Shown here piece after piece: positions 21,309-32,210 of a stretch of 64,000 bases of DNA. Origin of the DNA: Strix aluco (Eukaryota; Chordata; Aves; Strigiformes; Strigidae). Position 1 is the stretch's first letter. Each line of letters opens with the position of its first letter. A program made the position numbers and the translations under genes. The stretch is taken from assembly GCF_031877795.1 (NCBI RefSeq), contig NC_133941.1:23722251-23786250 (forward strand). The letters run 5' to 3'. The notes under the pieces were generated by a model, which ran no database searches, had not been told where the DNA came from, and saw only the letters and a program-made list of their open reading frames with translations.

Positions 21309-22900
21309 TTTGTCGGAAGCCATTTCGAAGGGAGTTTGGGAGGGAGGGCGGTCACCCGTCTGTCATCCGCCACCTCTCGCGCCCACTGGGTGTGGGGCCG
21401 CACGGCACCGCCCCCTCGCGGGACTCTCTCTCCTCACCGGAGAGCGGGAAAATGGTGTCCGCCCCCTCGGGCATTTCTGCCGAGGCGCCGCCGGGCGCTG
21501 TGGTAAAATGGCGGCGTGGAGCGGGCTGCTCGCTCTCTCGCTCGCAAACGGTGGGAGCGTGGCTCCAGGCTCCGGACACCGGCTGGAAAGCGGCGTCCGC
21601 CCCTCGCGGCCGCACAGCCGCCCCAGCGCCCCTGTGAGAGCTGGAGCCAGCGCCACCTCGAAAGTTGCTCCTGTTGTCTTCGCAGCCGGGTGAGAGAAAC
21701 CTGTGGCTCGCTGTCGATGCTCTGTTGCGAACTGTGTATTTTTGACGGGGTTTGTCTGTGCTTGTCTCTCTCTGCCTCTGCGCTTGGGTTTTATGCCGCT
21801 CCCCTTCGGGAGCGATCTGACTCGGAAGCGTTAGGTCAGCGTGGCGTCACTACTCGATCAGAATCCCTTTTCTGTTGCGTGGTAGGAGTTGCCCCCCGCC
21901 CCCCCCCGGCACCCGGCGCAGGAGCTGGGGCTTCTAAGATGGCGGCGGCCGGCTCCTCCTTTTGGCGCCTCTGGCGGCACACCGCGGCTGCCGTGACGGC
22001 CGCAGCCTGGCCGGGTGCAGAGCAGCGCGCAGCCGCGCCCTCGTGGCGGGAAGAGGGAGGCGGGAGCGCTGGTGTAGAGACAAGGCCCTCAGGCAGCGGC
22101 ACTGGCCTGGCTCGAGTCCGTCCGTCCCGTCCCGTCCCGTCTCGTCCCCCCGCTTGACGAGCGACCACTTCCTCTGATCCCCTTGAAATGGTACCGGCGG
22201 GTTGTTTTGGTTGCCCCATCCCCATCGTCTGGTCACGAACGGCGGTTTGTTGAGGTTTATGATCGGTGTGAAGCCGCCTTGGTATACCTCTGTAAGGCGG
22301 GTTGACTTTTTTGCTGTTTGGGGGGTGCCCGTCAAAGTCTGTGGGAGGAGGAGAGGCGGTGGTTCGGCTCGTTAGCGTGTCTGCAGTGTGGGAGTCCTCG
22401 GGACTGACGGGGCTCGGGGAGGGGAATGGCGTGTGTCCGTCCCGGCCGCGCCCCGCCGTGGGTTTCCCGCGAGCTACCGGCAGCTCGCCGCCCGCCAGGC
22501 GGGCGATGGCGGGGCCCGCGCACGGCGCCGGAGCCCCGTTGCCTGCCGCGGCGGGAGCCGGAGCCGCGCCGGGAGCCGGCTGGAGTAGGCGCCGGGCGGA
22601 AGGGGCCACCCGTCCATCATCCCGTTCCTGTCGCGGCCGTTGGGTGTGGGGCCGCGCGGCACCGCCTGCCCGCGGGGCTCTCTCTCCTCGCTGGAGAGCG
22701 GGAAAATGGCGTCGGCCCCCTCCGGCATTTGTGTGGAGGCTTGTGTGTTCAAGCGCAGCGGCCAGATGGCGGCCCCGGCTGCGGGCCGGCCGCTGCGGCG
22801 CGGCGCTCGGCGGGGCTGAGCGGGCCGGGGCCGCTGCCCTGTAGTCCCGCGCCGCGGGGGTGCCTCTCGGCGGCCGTGCCGGTGGCGGGCAGGGGCCCGC
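21309..22900 (+). promoter_or_regulatory. T2 CpG-island promoter with internal duplication, unit 2
   Basis: CpG-dense for about 1.6 kb with three ATGGCGGC-type YY1-like motifs (near 21,508, 21,939 and 22,766). The segment 21,345-21,520 recurs in diverged form at 22,605-22,770, both with GGTGTGGGGCCGC, CGGGAAAATGG and a Cys-coding GGCATTT stretch. Two candidate start codons follow: one at about 21,508 giving MAAWSGLLALSL, one at about 21,939 giving MAAAGSSFWRLW. Either could be a leader or targeting peptide. The island may fire in both directions. Confidence 0.5.
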
Positions 22901-24422
22901 GGGCTGGCGTCCCCTCGTCCGGAAGGGGCTGCGCGGCCCGGCGCGGGTGGCCTTGCGTTGCCAGGCCGGGGAGTGTGTCGTGCAGGCCGCGGTCGCTCGG
23001 GTGTTGGTGGGCAGTCTTGGTGCCAGCGGTGGCTCGGGCTTCCAGGACGGCCACTAGCCCTGGTTCTCGTTAGCACCGTGACCGGGCTTAGGGGCTTTGG
23101 ATCCCCTCCGGCCCATCGCCACTGCCCTTCTGGCCGCTTGCGTGTTGATTCGCATCAGCTGCTCAGACTGGAGATTAGTCCTTACCCGGAAAACTTGACC
23201 TGCAGGAAGGATAACGTCTTGTGTTTTTCCTGCATTGTACTGTGGTGTCCGTGTCGATAGGGTCACGCACGCCTACGCTAGCGCGCTCAAACCGAGATGT
23301 TCTATGGGAGGGAGGGAGGGAAGTGTGATTTTGTGCCTTAGCTCGGGAAGTGCTTTTCGCGCCTGAATGCTGAAGGCCCGCGTCTGTGTGGGACGCAGTG
23401 GGCAATGGCTTTGCTGGTGGAACGGGAGGAGTTACTGAAATGGCATTGTGAGACTGAAGAGCAGACCAGAAGGCAGATGGGGTTTTGTAAAAAAAAAAAA
23501 AAAAATGTGGGAGCGTGTGAATGAGGGGGTCATGGGGGGTGCAGTGAAATGGGGAGCCGGTGGGAGAATTCGAAGAGGAGATGCAGTTTTCAAAGACAAA
23601 GGGGCAGTATGCGTCCACAGTGGGTCTAAAGAGCGGTGACTGATCCCTGTCTGTGGCACTGGGTCTGCCGGCCCTAGAATGAAGGAAGGGTTTTTTGTGT
23701 CTTTGAGCTATTCGTGGTGTTGCTTTCTCTCCTGAGTGCTGGTGTAGGAATGGCAGTAGAGTGTTTGAACTCCTTGAGGCGTGAGAGCTTGGACCTCTTG
23801 GAGGATTGATTTCAGTGGGACTGCTTGCGCGCTGACCTCTAGCCATGCTTCTGTGGCTTCTGCAGGTAACTTCGTGAGTGGATTATTGGGGAATGGAGCG
23901 TTCAGTATGAACGAGGGAAGGAAACTCTGGTCCTTTTTAGTCACAGGTTGGCGTATGAATGCCCAGAGATGCCACCTTACCGCTGTAGTTTGCTTTGGCA
24001 CCGACGTAATTCTTGCTAGCACACACGCAGCATTTACTAGAAGTCGTAGTTATGAAGTGTTCTTTTTCAGAGTCCTGTGCAGAAGGGTGGTGAGAGGTGT
24101 GTGTCAATTCAAGTACCCGTCTCTAGTCACGTACAGGTTGCGCTGCCTGTGGTGAGGGTTGCTGGAGGGCTGGATTTGCCGGAGGAGCAGGGTGCTGTCA
24201 TGAGGGCAGGCAGTCGCAGCTGTCAGATCAGCGAGGAGGGATACAGAAGCGTTTTTCAAAAAGGAAGCATTCCGTGGACAAGACGTGTCTTTCCAAAGCG
24301 GGAGACGCTTGCTGAGCGTCGGTGTTGTTTTGGGCCTGCGCTTTGGCCAGAGGCACGCTGGTGCGTTGGTGGCCATTGCTCGTTACACCCGTAACTGGGA
24401 AGTGGCTTTGGTTTTGGCTTAG
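22901..24422 (+). other. T2 intron-like stretch, unit 2
   Basis: Mixed composition with an A-run of about 17 at 23,489-23,505. The part 23,280-23,740 is an inverted homologue of 8,660-8,954 plus 9,646-9,800 and lacks the L3 LTR, giving its empty site at about 23,424-23,431. A possible short exon follows the acceptor TTCTTTTTCAG at 24,070. Nothing firmer was found. Confidence 0.4.
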
Positions 24423-24525
24423 AGAAGAGACCGCTTCCACGGTATGTCCAGTCAGGCACCGGAGAGTTGTTGACGTGAGAGATTTTTCTTTGGAAACTGA
24501 ACTGCTTTATCGCTTTTTGGCCAAG
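24423..24525 (+). CDS. Candidate T2 exon, unit 2
   Basis: It follows the acceptor-like GGTTTTGGCTTAG and ends at the strong donor GCCAAG|GTAAGT (24,526) in phase 0. It reads about 34 open codons, including RRVVDVRDFSLETELLYRF. The copy in unit 3 (48,476-48,578) differs by one conservative Thr-to-Ser change. The next exon would be the segment ending at 25,531, but its acceptor is lost in this copy (CTCATGG where unit 3 has TCACAGG). Protein not recognised. Confidence 0.3.
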
Positions 24526-25420
24526 GTAAGTCTTGCATTATAAAAGAAGTGCCAGCGCAGCTGTTTTACTGCAGCACACGGTGGTGGTAGTGGATTAGCG
24601 GGCCGTTCTCGGTAGCGCCGATTGTTTGAAAAGCAGATCAAGGGACTCGGAAAGTAGGTACGGAAGAAGGAAATTGAGCTGTATAAAGCGCTTGTTAGGA
24701 TAAGTGTGTCAAGTGAAGTTCTCTGGCACAGGGGTGAGGTGGAAAGCCTGAGTTCTGACCCAAACTGGTAGGAGCAGTGAAGAGGCGGAAGGTTGCCGCT
24801 GGCTGCCGCGCATTTATTTCCTCGTACCGTACTTGTTTGCACCGAGTGTCGAAGATCAGAAATGACGGGGAGGTGGCTCTGCGCAGCTGCCTTGCTAAGC
24901 GCTGCTTGGCTGCAGCAGCAAGGGATGGCGAGCCGTAAGGGTAGTAGCCACGTGAAGCTCAGGTTACCTTCGGAGCACAACAGTGGTGACAGTTGAACAG
25001 CACCTGAGCAGCACCTGGGGGCAGCACCTTGGCAGGCTCGAAGTGAGAAGCAAGAGGTCAGGGTGATGAAACTCGTGGCTGGTCTCCCGGGTCTGTTCAG
25101 AAGGAACGGTGGAAATGTCAGTACGTGGGCCTTTACGAGTTATGCAAAATTAGGTGGTGGTCCAAAGAGTAAAGAGGAAAAAGCGTGAAGAGACCTGGCA
25201 GCGTTGGGACTGGAGGGAGTGTCTCAGCCTAGAGACTGTGGAAGCGCACGGTGGCGTAGCACTGGAACTGATGACGGCGGCATTCCTGTTTCCTGTTTGC
25301 TTCTGGATTGTCCGTTACCTCCTAAGGTGCGAGTGACAGCTGAAGCTCTTGTCACAACTGGGGCATTTGTATTTCTCCACCGTTTGAAAAGAAATGGTTG
25401 AACTTATGATGCACCTTCTT
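24526..25420 (+). other. T2 intron-like spacer, unit 2
   Basis: About 0.9 kb without a defensible gene. Open frames such as 24,793-24,996 lack supporting signals. Confidence 0.5.
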
Positions 25421-25585
25421 TTTTCTCATGGACTCCTATTCGGAGCAATTGTCCTTAAGGTCCTCTTGTTGTCGACAGTTCCCCGACATCTTCATCTGTT
25501 CCTGTCCCGGAGCCTGAGAGCAGTCCCACAGGTAAGTCAGTGGGAGGAGGGAGCATCTACCTTTTCGTCGTCTTTCCGTGTGCAG

Positions 25586-25791
25586 TGCAAGTTGCTCCTT
25601 CTGTGGCCGATGCGCGCAGACGTGCAGAAGAGCGGAGGAGGAGAGGGCTGGGCTCAGTGATGTGCCGCAGGGCTATGCTGTCACTACTACAGCTTGCTAA
25701 CTGTCTAGAGATGAAATCTATTGAGACTCGAGCAATTTGTAAAATTCTGAACTTGAGGCATCATCTGCTTTTAAGTAACATTTTTGGATGA
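25586..25791 (+). CDS. Candidate terminal coding exon, unit 3
   Basis: Copy of 2,838-3,043, ICKILN type shared with unit 2. Confidence 0.3.
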
Positions 25792-26122
25792 CTGTGGAGA
25801 GTACGGGGAATGCTCTGCCAGCCCCATGCCTGGCTCCTGCCTGGTGACGCCACGGACGGACACCGTGGGCATCCACGGCTGCGCCCGGGCCTGGAGCTCA
25901 GCCGGTGCTGGCGCCTCGGGGGGTTTGCCGTTGGTACCACCGCGACACTTGTGCGACGGCTCTGTCCCTCTTTATCTGAGGACAAAGGGCTGAACCCCGA
26001 AGCTGTTGGTGGCGGGATTCTGTCACCAAACCACCGACCCCTGCCCTGGCGGGGCCACCTTCAGTCCCTGTCAGAGGGCCAGATCAGCGGGGGTGGGGGC
26101 CGGGGGCTGCTGGGTGGGGTGC

Positions 26123-26854
26123 TGAAGCGCTAAGGCTTGGACAACCGGCCCAAGCCAGAGTTGACCTATAGGTGGGTACTAAGTTATAACCACCTACCTA
26201 TTCTGATGTAAAGAGTGGAAGTATTGAAGCCTGAACAACAGGCCCTGAGCCAAATGGATAAAGTAACAGGGCCTTGGGCACCATTGTCTGGCACTGTGGC
26301 CTGATGTGAGACCTTGCGCTTCATCCAGTTAGATAAGCAGAGAGGCTCCCTTAGCTTCTCCCTTGAGCCCTGGCCAGGCTCTGGGGGAATCTAATGTGAG
26401 ATTGAAACCAGATATTTCTGCTTAAAACAAAGGTGCCAGTTATTCTGGCTTGCTGATTTTTGGGTATATAAGGCTGGACCCGCTCACAGCGACTTTGGGT
26501 GCCTCAGCTACGGGTGGACGCACCGCGTAGGATTTCCCACTTGCCGGGAAAGGCTCAACAAATCCTCGATGCAACCGGGGCTGCCCAGCGCCTGCGGGTC
26601 TGGATGATGGGAACGTACGCAAGTGGTGATGGATCTTTCTTAATCACTATTCTCTCAGGTAGTAATGATTTGATGCATCACCCTGTATGTTCCTATTTGT
26701 TTGAGTGCACTCTTCTGTCTTTTCTTACTGTATGTTTTCTTACTGTATGTTTTCTGTATTATTCTGTTATATTATTGAGATATTTCTACTAAAATACGCC
26801 TGCTATTTTCACTCTGGTGTTTGAGTTTAATTGGTATCCCTAATCGCCAAAACA
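26123..26854 (+). mobile_element. Solo LTR L2, unit 3 (diverged copy)
   Basis: Same insertion as 3,375-4,095 but more diverged near its 3' end, with a short tandem duplication of TTCTTACTGTATG near 26,720. The right-hand target copy has decayed to GGCGC. At 732 bp it is the most distinct L2 copy in the window. Confidence 0.82.
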
Positions 26855-27037
26855 GGCGCGCAGCGTCACAGCAGCTGGGGAAGGGTGGGCGGGGCACGGG
26901 GATGGTGGGGACAGTGGGGTGCTGGGTGGGTTGTGTGGTGTCACGGCAGCCGGGGACGGGTTGGGGGTGAAGTGGGGACAGTGGGGAGCGGGGCGCACTG
27001 GGCTTCCCAGCATCTGCAGTGGTTGCTGGCATTGGGC

Positions 27038-27713
27038 TGTGGCAGGTGCATCCGCCCAGTGAAAGCAGAGCTTCTTGGCTGCTGAAGTGTGGCAGCCTCT
27101 GGCTGTCTTTGTTTTCAAGGTCTCGCGGTAGTTGAGACCTTTGGCCAATGGAGCCGCTATTGACTGCAGGTCGGATTCGGCCTGGGTATAAATGGAGTCC
27201 CCTGGGGGAGCCATTTTGAGCTCGTCCCCCTGGAGCTGCACGCTGCGGTCGAGGACTCTCCCCTTGCGTTCGGGCCGCCGCCCAAGGAAACTCCTCGAGG
27301 TGCCTTGGGTCGGGATGCTGCCCTGAGCAGGTCCTCGAGGTTGAGAGCCCTCACTTGTCAGGTGGGTGATAGAGCGTTTTGGGTTGTCGTTAAACCCTAG
27401 GGAGTGAAGTTTTGTTTGCGTTTGGGGTTGCCGTGAAACCCCTGGGGTGTGAGGCTTTGTTTTACGTTTCGGGTTCCCGTTAAACCCCAGGAAGTGAAGC
27501 TTGCGTTTGGGGTTGCCGTTAAACCCCTGGGGAGTGGGGATTTGTAAAGTATTTTGGGTTGTTGTTAAACCCCAGAAAGTTATTCTGTTCTCCTCTTGCG
27601 GACATTCGAATCTGTAATTTACGGAGAGCTGGTTGGCTCTTTTATTAAAAAATAAATTTAGTTATTTTTTTAAAAATTGGTGGTGGATTCCTCATTTGGA
27701 AGCCTCCGTAACA
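27038..27713 (+). mobile_element. Solo LTR, 676 bp (L5), only in unit 3
   Basis: Starts TGTGGCAGG, ends CCGTAACA, flanked by TGGGC on both sides (27,033-27,037 and 27,714-27,718). TATA box TATAAA is at 27,187-27,192 and AATAAA at 27,651-27,656. Between them lie five tandem copies, about 40-46 bp each, of a GGGTTGCCGTTAAACCCC core. The other units show the empty site near 4,275. The insertion therefore postdates the split of unit 3 from the others, or was lost from them by conversion. Confidence 0.88.
27381..27590 (+). repeat. Tandem 40-46-bp repeats inside L5
   Basis: Five imperfect copies, each with GTTAAACCC or GTGAAACCC preceded by GGGGTTGCC and followed by an AGTGAAG-like segment. They lie downstream of the TATA box, in what would be the R/U5 part of the LTR. 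Confidence 0.75.
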
Positions 27714-27718
27714 TGGGC

Positions 27719-28509
27719 CCAGCTCAGGGGTACCAGGGCGGCTGGTCCGGCTGTGGTGGGTGCGAGGGGGGGCCGCCAGTTTCCAGCCCCTGTCCGGAGG
27801 CTGCCGCGGCGCGCCTGTGGAGAGAGGAGGCGGCTGAGGCCCTCGGCTGGAGGAGGCACAGGGGAACTCTCTTCCCCAGCGCGGCCCACAAGCAGCTATC
27901 CAAGAAGTAGCGGGGTGAGGGGGGAAAAATCATCAACTCACCCTTTTCTCCTCCACCGCCGCCGCACCCAGGTACAGCACAGCAGCAGCGCAACTGTCAC
28001 AGAAATCACTAGTGATACTGCGCTGAGCATGCAGTACATCCACACATCCTGGGGACAGGAAACAGCTGCGATGATCTGGAGAGGGGAAACCGTCGCTGTT
28101 CTCTCCCCGACCACACCTGGAGGAGCAATTCAGGACGTTAGTCCCTCCGGTGCACCACCAGTAAGCTTGCGGCACCCTCCCGCCCTTTGGGACAGGTTGT
28201 CCCTCCAAACAAAACTCCGGCGGCCAGAAGGACAGCACGGGCGGGGGAGCGCAGCTGCCTGGCCAGTCGCTGCTTGGAGGGACACGGACAAAAACCATCC
28301 CTGCAGCGGGCAGAGCCACCCACCCCCGACTCTCCCTGCCCCCGGGCCAGCTCCCACCCCCCGAGGGGACGGAGTTGGGCCTTCTCAAGAGACACTCGAG
28401 CCTTGCTCTCCCCTTTGACCTTTGCCCCAGCACAGGCACCGCCCGCAGCCGCTGCCAGGTTTCGGGACGCGTCTCCCACTTGGGGACCCCAGCGGGAATC
28501 TTAGTACCT
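27719..28509 (-). other. Minus-strand exon-like region, unit 3 (best preserved)
   Basis: Counterpart of 4,270-5,040. On the minus strand a segment starting after CCTCTCCAG near 28,080 and ending at AAAAG|GTGAGT near 27,942 reads Cys-rich sequence (FCDSCAAAVLYLGAAAVEEK), which could end in a membrane helix. A minus frame is open across 27,933-28,601. No named family. Confidence 0.35.
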
Positions 28510-30712
28510 GAGTCTGCTCTGCTTGGGTTGTCTTGTCTGGGCTTTGAGATCACTGCCAAAAAGAAGAGACGACAGGTAAAGCCTGCGCATGGCTGAGGCA
28601 CAGAGGATGCAGGGGGACGGGGAGGTGCCCTCGAAGCCCCTGCCCAGTCTGGCAGTCAGGGCATCGCTCTGGGCCTCGGCTCGCGGGAGGGCTCCCGCTC
28701 TGCGCTGCTCTGGCAGACACACAGCGATCCCGACGGGCGACGCCGGCTGACCGCGGGGCAGCAATTACCTGGCGTGCCGGGGGCTCGCGTCGCCTCCGTT
28801 TCTGCGGCAGAGGCTGGCAGGGAGCCACTGCTTCCTTTGGGAAACGCCGTCTCCTGCGCAGCCTCTCGGTCCGTCCCTTGAGGAAGCAAGCGGGACAGTT
28901 GGGTCAGATGGAGCCGCTCCCTGTTGGGGAGATGGTGCCTTCAGGAGGCCACACTGTTCAGAGACCTCGATCAGGTTTAGGAAAATCTGCCTGCTGACGT
29001 CTGCACAAACCAGCGCTGAGCAGTCACGGGACAACCGGGGACCAGCTGCCCTTGGGACTTGGCCTGAGCCATGACTGGCAGCAGAGGCTCTGCACCAGCT
29101 CTGGGGCTCGCCAGCGCCTGCAAGGCGTGAAACACGGCATCGCTGCTGCGAGGCTCTGCTCAACCCCCTCCCGCTGTCCCAGGCTACGGCGTCTCCAGAC
29201 GAGTATCTGAGCGCTCCGGCTGTCTTGTGGCTAAGGCTGAGTGAAAGAAATACACCCACCGTGTCCTCTCTCCAATTCCTCCAGGGTTTTCTTGACATTG
29301 TCCGAGGGCTCCGGGGACTTTTTCCCTCCTTCTGCAGGGTCCTTTTCTCTTGCAGCACCTTAACAGAAAATATTGGGCTCAATTTCCCATGAACAAATTA
29401 CAGAACACCAACGCACAGCCCGTGAGGGCAGCAGAGACAGACTACACACCCTTGCGACGCCAGCCGGACTGTGGTGCAAGATGCAGCCGAGGAGCTGGGA
29501 AAGCCCTCCCTGCGGGCACGTCTGTAACGAAACACCCAGAGAAGCTCAAGAGACACTCGAGCCTTGCTCTCCCCTTCGACCTTTGCCCTAGCACGGGCAC
29601 CGCCCGCAGCCGCTGCCAGGTTTCGGGATGTGTCTCCCACTTGGGGACCCCAGCGGGAATGCTCAGTACCTGAGTCTGCTCTGCTTGGGTTGTCTCGTCT
29701 GGGCTTTGAGATCACTGCCAAAAAGAAGAGACGACAGGTAAAGCCTGCGCATGGCTGAGGCACAGAGGATGCAGGGGGACGGGGAGGTGCCCTCGAAGCC
29801 CCTGCCCAGTCTGGCAGTCAGGGCATCGCTCTGGGCCTCGGCTCGCGGGAGGGCTCCCGCTCTGCGCTGCTCTGGCAGACACACAGCGATCCCGACGGGT
29901 GACACCGGCTGACCGCGGGGCAGCAATTACCTGGCGTGACGGGGGCTCGCGTCGCCTCCGTTTCTGCGGCAGAGGCTGGCAGGGAGCCACTGCTTCCTTT
30001 GGGAAACGCCGTCTCCTGCGCAGCCTCTCGGTCCGTCCCTTGAGGAAGCAAGCGGGACGGTTGGGTCAGATGGAGCCGCTCCCCGTTGGGGAGATGGCGC
30101 CTTCAGGCCGCCACACTGTTCAGAGACCTCGATCAGGTTTAGGAAAATCTGCCTGCTGACGTCTGCACAAACCAGCGCTGAGCTGTCATGGGACAACGGG
30201 GGACCAGCTGCCCTTGGGACTTGGCCTGAGCCACGACTGGCAGCAGAGGCTCTGCACCAGCTCTGGGGCTCGCCAGTGCCCGCAAGGCGTGAAACACGGC
30301 ATCGCTGCTGCGAGGCTCTGCTCGACCCCCTCCCGCTGTCCCAGGCCACAGCGTCTCCAGACGAGTATCTCAGAGCTCTGGCTGCCGAGCCTCATGGCTA
30401 AGGCTGAGTGAAAGAAATACACCCACCGTGTCCTCTCTCCAATTCCTCCAGGGTTTTCTTGACATTGTCCAAGGGCTCCGGGGACTTTTTCCCTCCTTCT
30501 GCAGGGTTCTTTGCTCTCGCAGGACCTTAACAGAAAATATTGGGCTCAGTTTCCCATGAACAAATTACAGAACACCAGCGCACAGCCCGTGAGGGCAGCA
30601 GAGACAGACTACTCACCCCTGCGACGCCAGTCGGACTCTGGCGCCGGATGCGGCCGAGGAGCTGGGAAAGCCCTCCCTGCGGGCACGTCTGTAACCAAAC
30701 ACCCAGAGAAGC
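28386..30712. repeat. Tandem duplication of about 1.16 kb, unit 3
   Basis: 28,386-29,547 and 29,548-30,712 are two direct copies (offset 1,162, drifting to about 1,171 by small indels). The second begins at AAGAGACACTCGAG exactly where the first copy's end meets it (29,548). Both contain the 45-nt phase-1 exon (minus strand) of the secreted-protein gene and extra splice-like sites, for example CGCCAG|GTAATT on the minus strand near 28,767 and 29,934. Other units lack this material. No gene was recognised inside. Confidence 0.85.
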
Positions 30713-31290
30713 TCCCGTCACCTCCTCTGATCTACATCGCCAGAACCGAATCGCTGAAGCGGCGAGGGGACCACGCAAGGAGAGGGCACCCACGGGCAGG
30801 TCTCCCTCCTCACACCCGCAGAGGCGCCCGGCTGCCTGAGCTTTGGGCTTTGAGCTGGCGGCTCTCGCAGGGAGGAAAACAAAACCCCGGACGTACCCAC
30901 GCCATCTCCCGCAGGCTCGGTCCCAGGACCTGGTCGGGAAGCTGCGTCGCCTTCACCCACGGGCACGTCTGCAAAGAAGCGCACGACAGATCAGCTCCCG
31001 GGACACCGCTCAAGGAACTTCCTCGGAGCGGAGTGGCAGCCAGTGGAAGTCAAGGACTCCGCAGCACTCCCCTTTCCCTTCCCCTCAGGAGCACGGTGCA
31101 AAGAGTTACCGCGTGCCTGCAGCGGCACCACGCTGGGACCAACGAGCCACGCGCGGAGCTGCCGGGAGAAAGGGCTCCCCGGAGCTCACACCAGCTCTGA
31201 ACTCGGCCCCAACAAGCCCACCGGGAGCAGCTCAGGCTCCCAGGGGCCGGCAAAAACAGCTTCGCAAGGGAAAGCGCCCCGGGGCACATC
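30713..31290. other. Unit-3-only spacer
   Basis: About 580 bp of GC-rich sequence found once in the window. Open frames exist in several phases, and I see no promoter or dependable splice pair. Confidence 0.5.
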
Positions 31291-31415
31291 GCTGAGCCCA
31301 ACCCCTTCCCTCTCGGCTCTTCTGCCCAGCTGCGCATCGGCCAGAGCAGCAGCAACTTGCACTGCACACGGAAAGACGACAAAAAGGTACATGCTCCCTC
31401 CTCCCACCGACTTAC

Positions 31416-32197
31416 CTGTGGGACTGCTCTCAGGCTCCAGGACAGGAACAGATGATGATGTTGGGAAACCGTCGACCTCGAGAGGATCTGATGGGAAATT
31501 GCACCTGAATAAGCTCTTGCCACCTTGTCAGCGTTTACTCTTTCGAGGAAAAGGACATTGAGAACTTACCTCTGGGATGCCCCAAGGGCTCCAAACCAAC
31601 ATCCAGCCGAGAAGCTGGATAACCGCTGCCCCCAGCCTCATCTAGAAGCAAGCAGAGATGAGAATCATTGCCCCTGCATGCTGGGATCCACTTCTGCCTT
31701 AGGCAAATGCAGGCACGGCAAGGGGCTCGCGTAACCACGTGGGGGGCAGACAAAGGTGGAGGCTGTCAAAGCCGCAGAGGGGCCTGGTGAGCTCTTGGCT
31801 GGCACCCGGCAGCTCTCCACAAACTCCTTCCGGGCCATGTGCAACGTCCCTCGAGGAGCAGATGGACCAATGTACGGCTCCTGGGGGCTTTTGTACAGGG
31901 AGAGCTCTCGCACACAGAGACAAAGCCCTCGCTGAAGCACTGGAGGGAAAAAGCCACCATCCACGCTTCTCGGGGAGAAGAGCCCGCTGGCCCGTGAAAG
32001 GCTGCGCCAGTGGCCGCTGGCTTACCTGCTCCCCGCGGTCGCCACGGAGCAGCCCGGGCAGCCCTGGCGTGCAGGGCCACCAGGAGGAGGAGGATGAGGA
32101 GGAGGTGGCGGGTGAGGGCCATGGCTCCCTGCACTCGTACCATACTGCTGCTGCTGTCGCTGCAGTGGGGGCAGGGACTGAGCGGTCAGTATTTATA
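31416..32197 (-). CDS. Candidate secreted-protein gene, minus strand, unit 3
   Basis: Copy of 5,205-5,986 (offset 26,211), with signal-peptide exon 32,026-32,143 and TATA box 32,190-32,197. The minus-strand sequence further down (31,290-31,390) resembles the terminal exon at 2,838, as in the window's first 120 bases, so this copy keeps a longer 3' part than units 1, 2, 4 and 5. Confidence 0.35.
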
Positions 32198-32210
32198 GCC
32201 AGCGTGCCCC

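Larger units (their letters stand above)
12356..25461 (+). repeat. Unit 2 of the array (13.1 kb, T2 tail)
   Basis: Matches unit 1 at +9,642 to about 9,700, then +9,637 to about 20,866. There unit 1 continues with T1 and unit 2 with the T2 tail. It contains L2, the minus-strand gene candidate, CpG block, minisatellite, L1 solo LTR, L3 and T2 with solo LTR L4. Confidence 0.9.
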
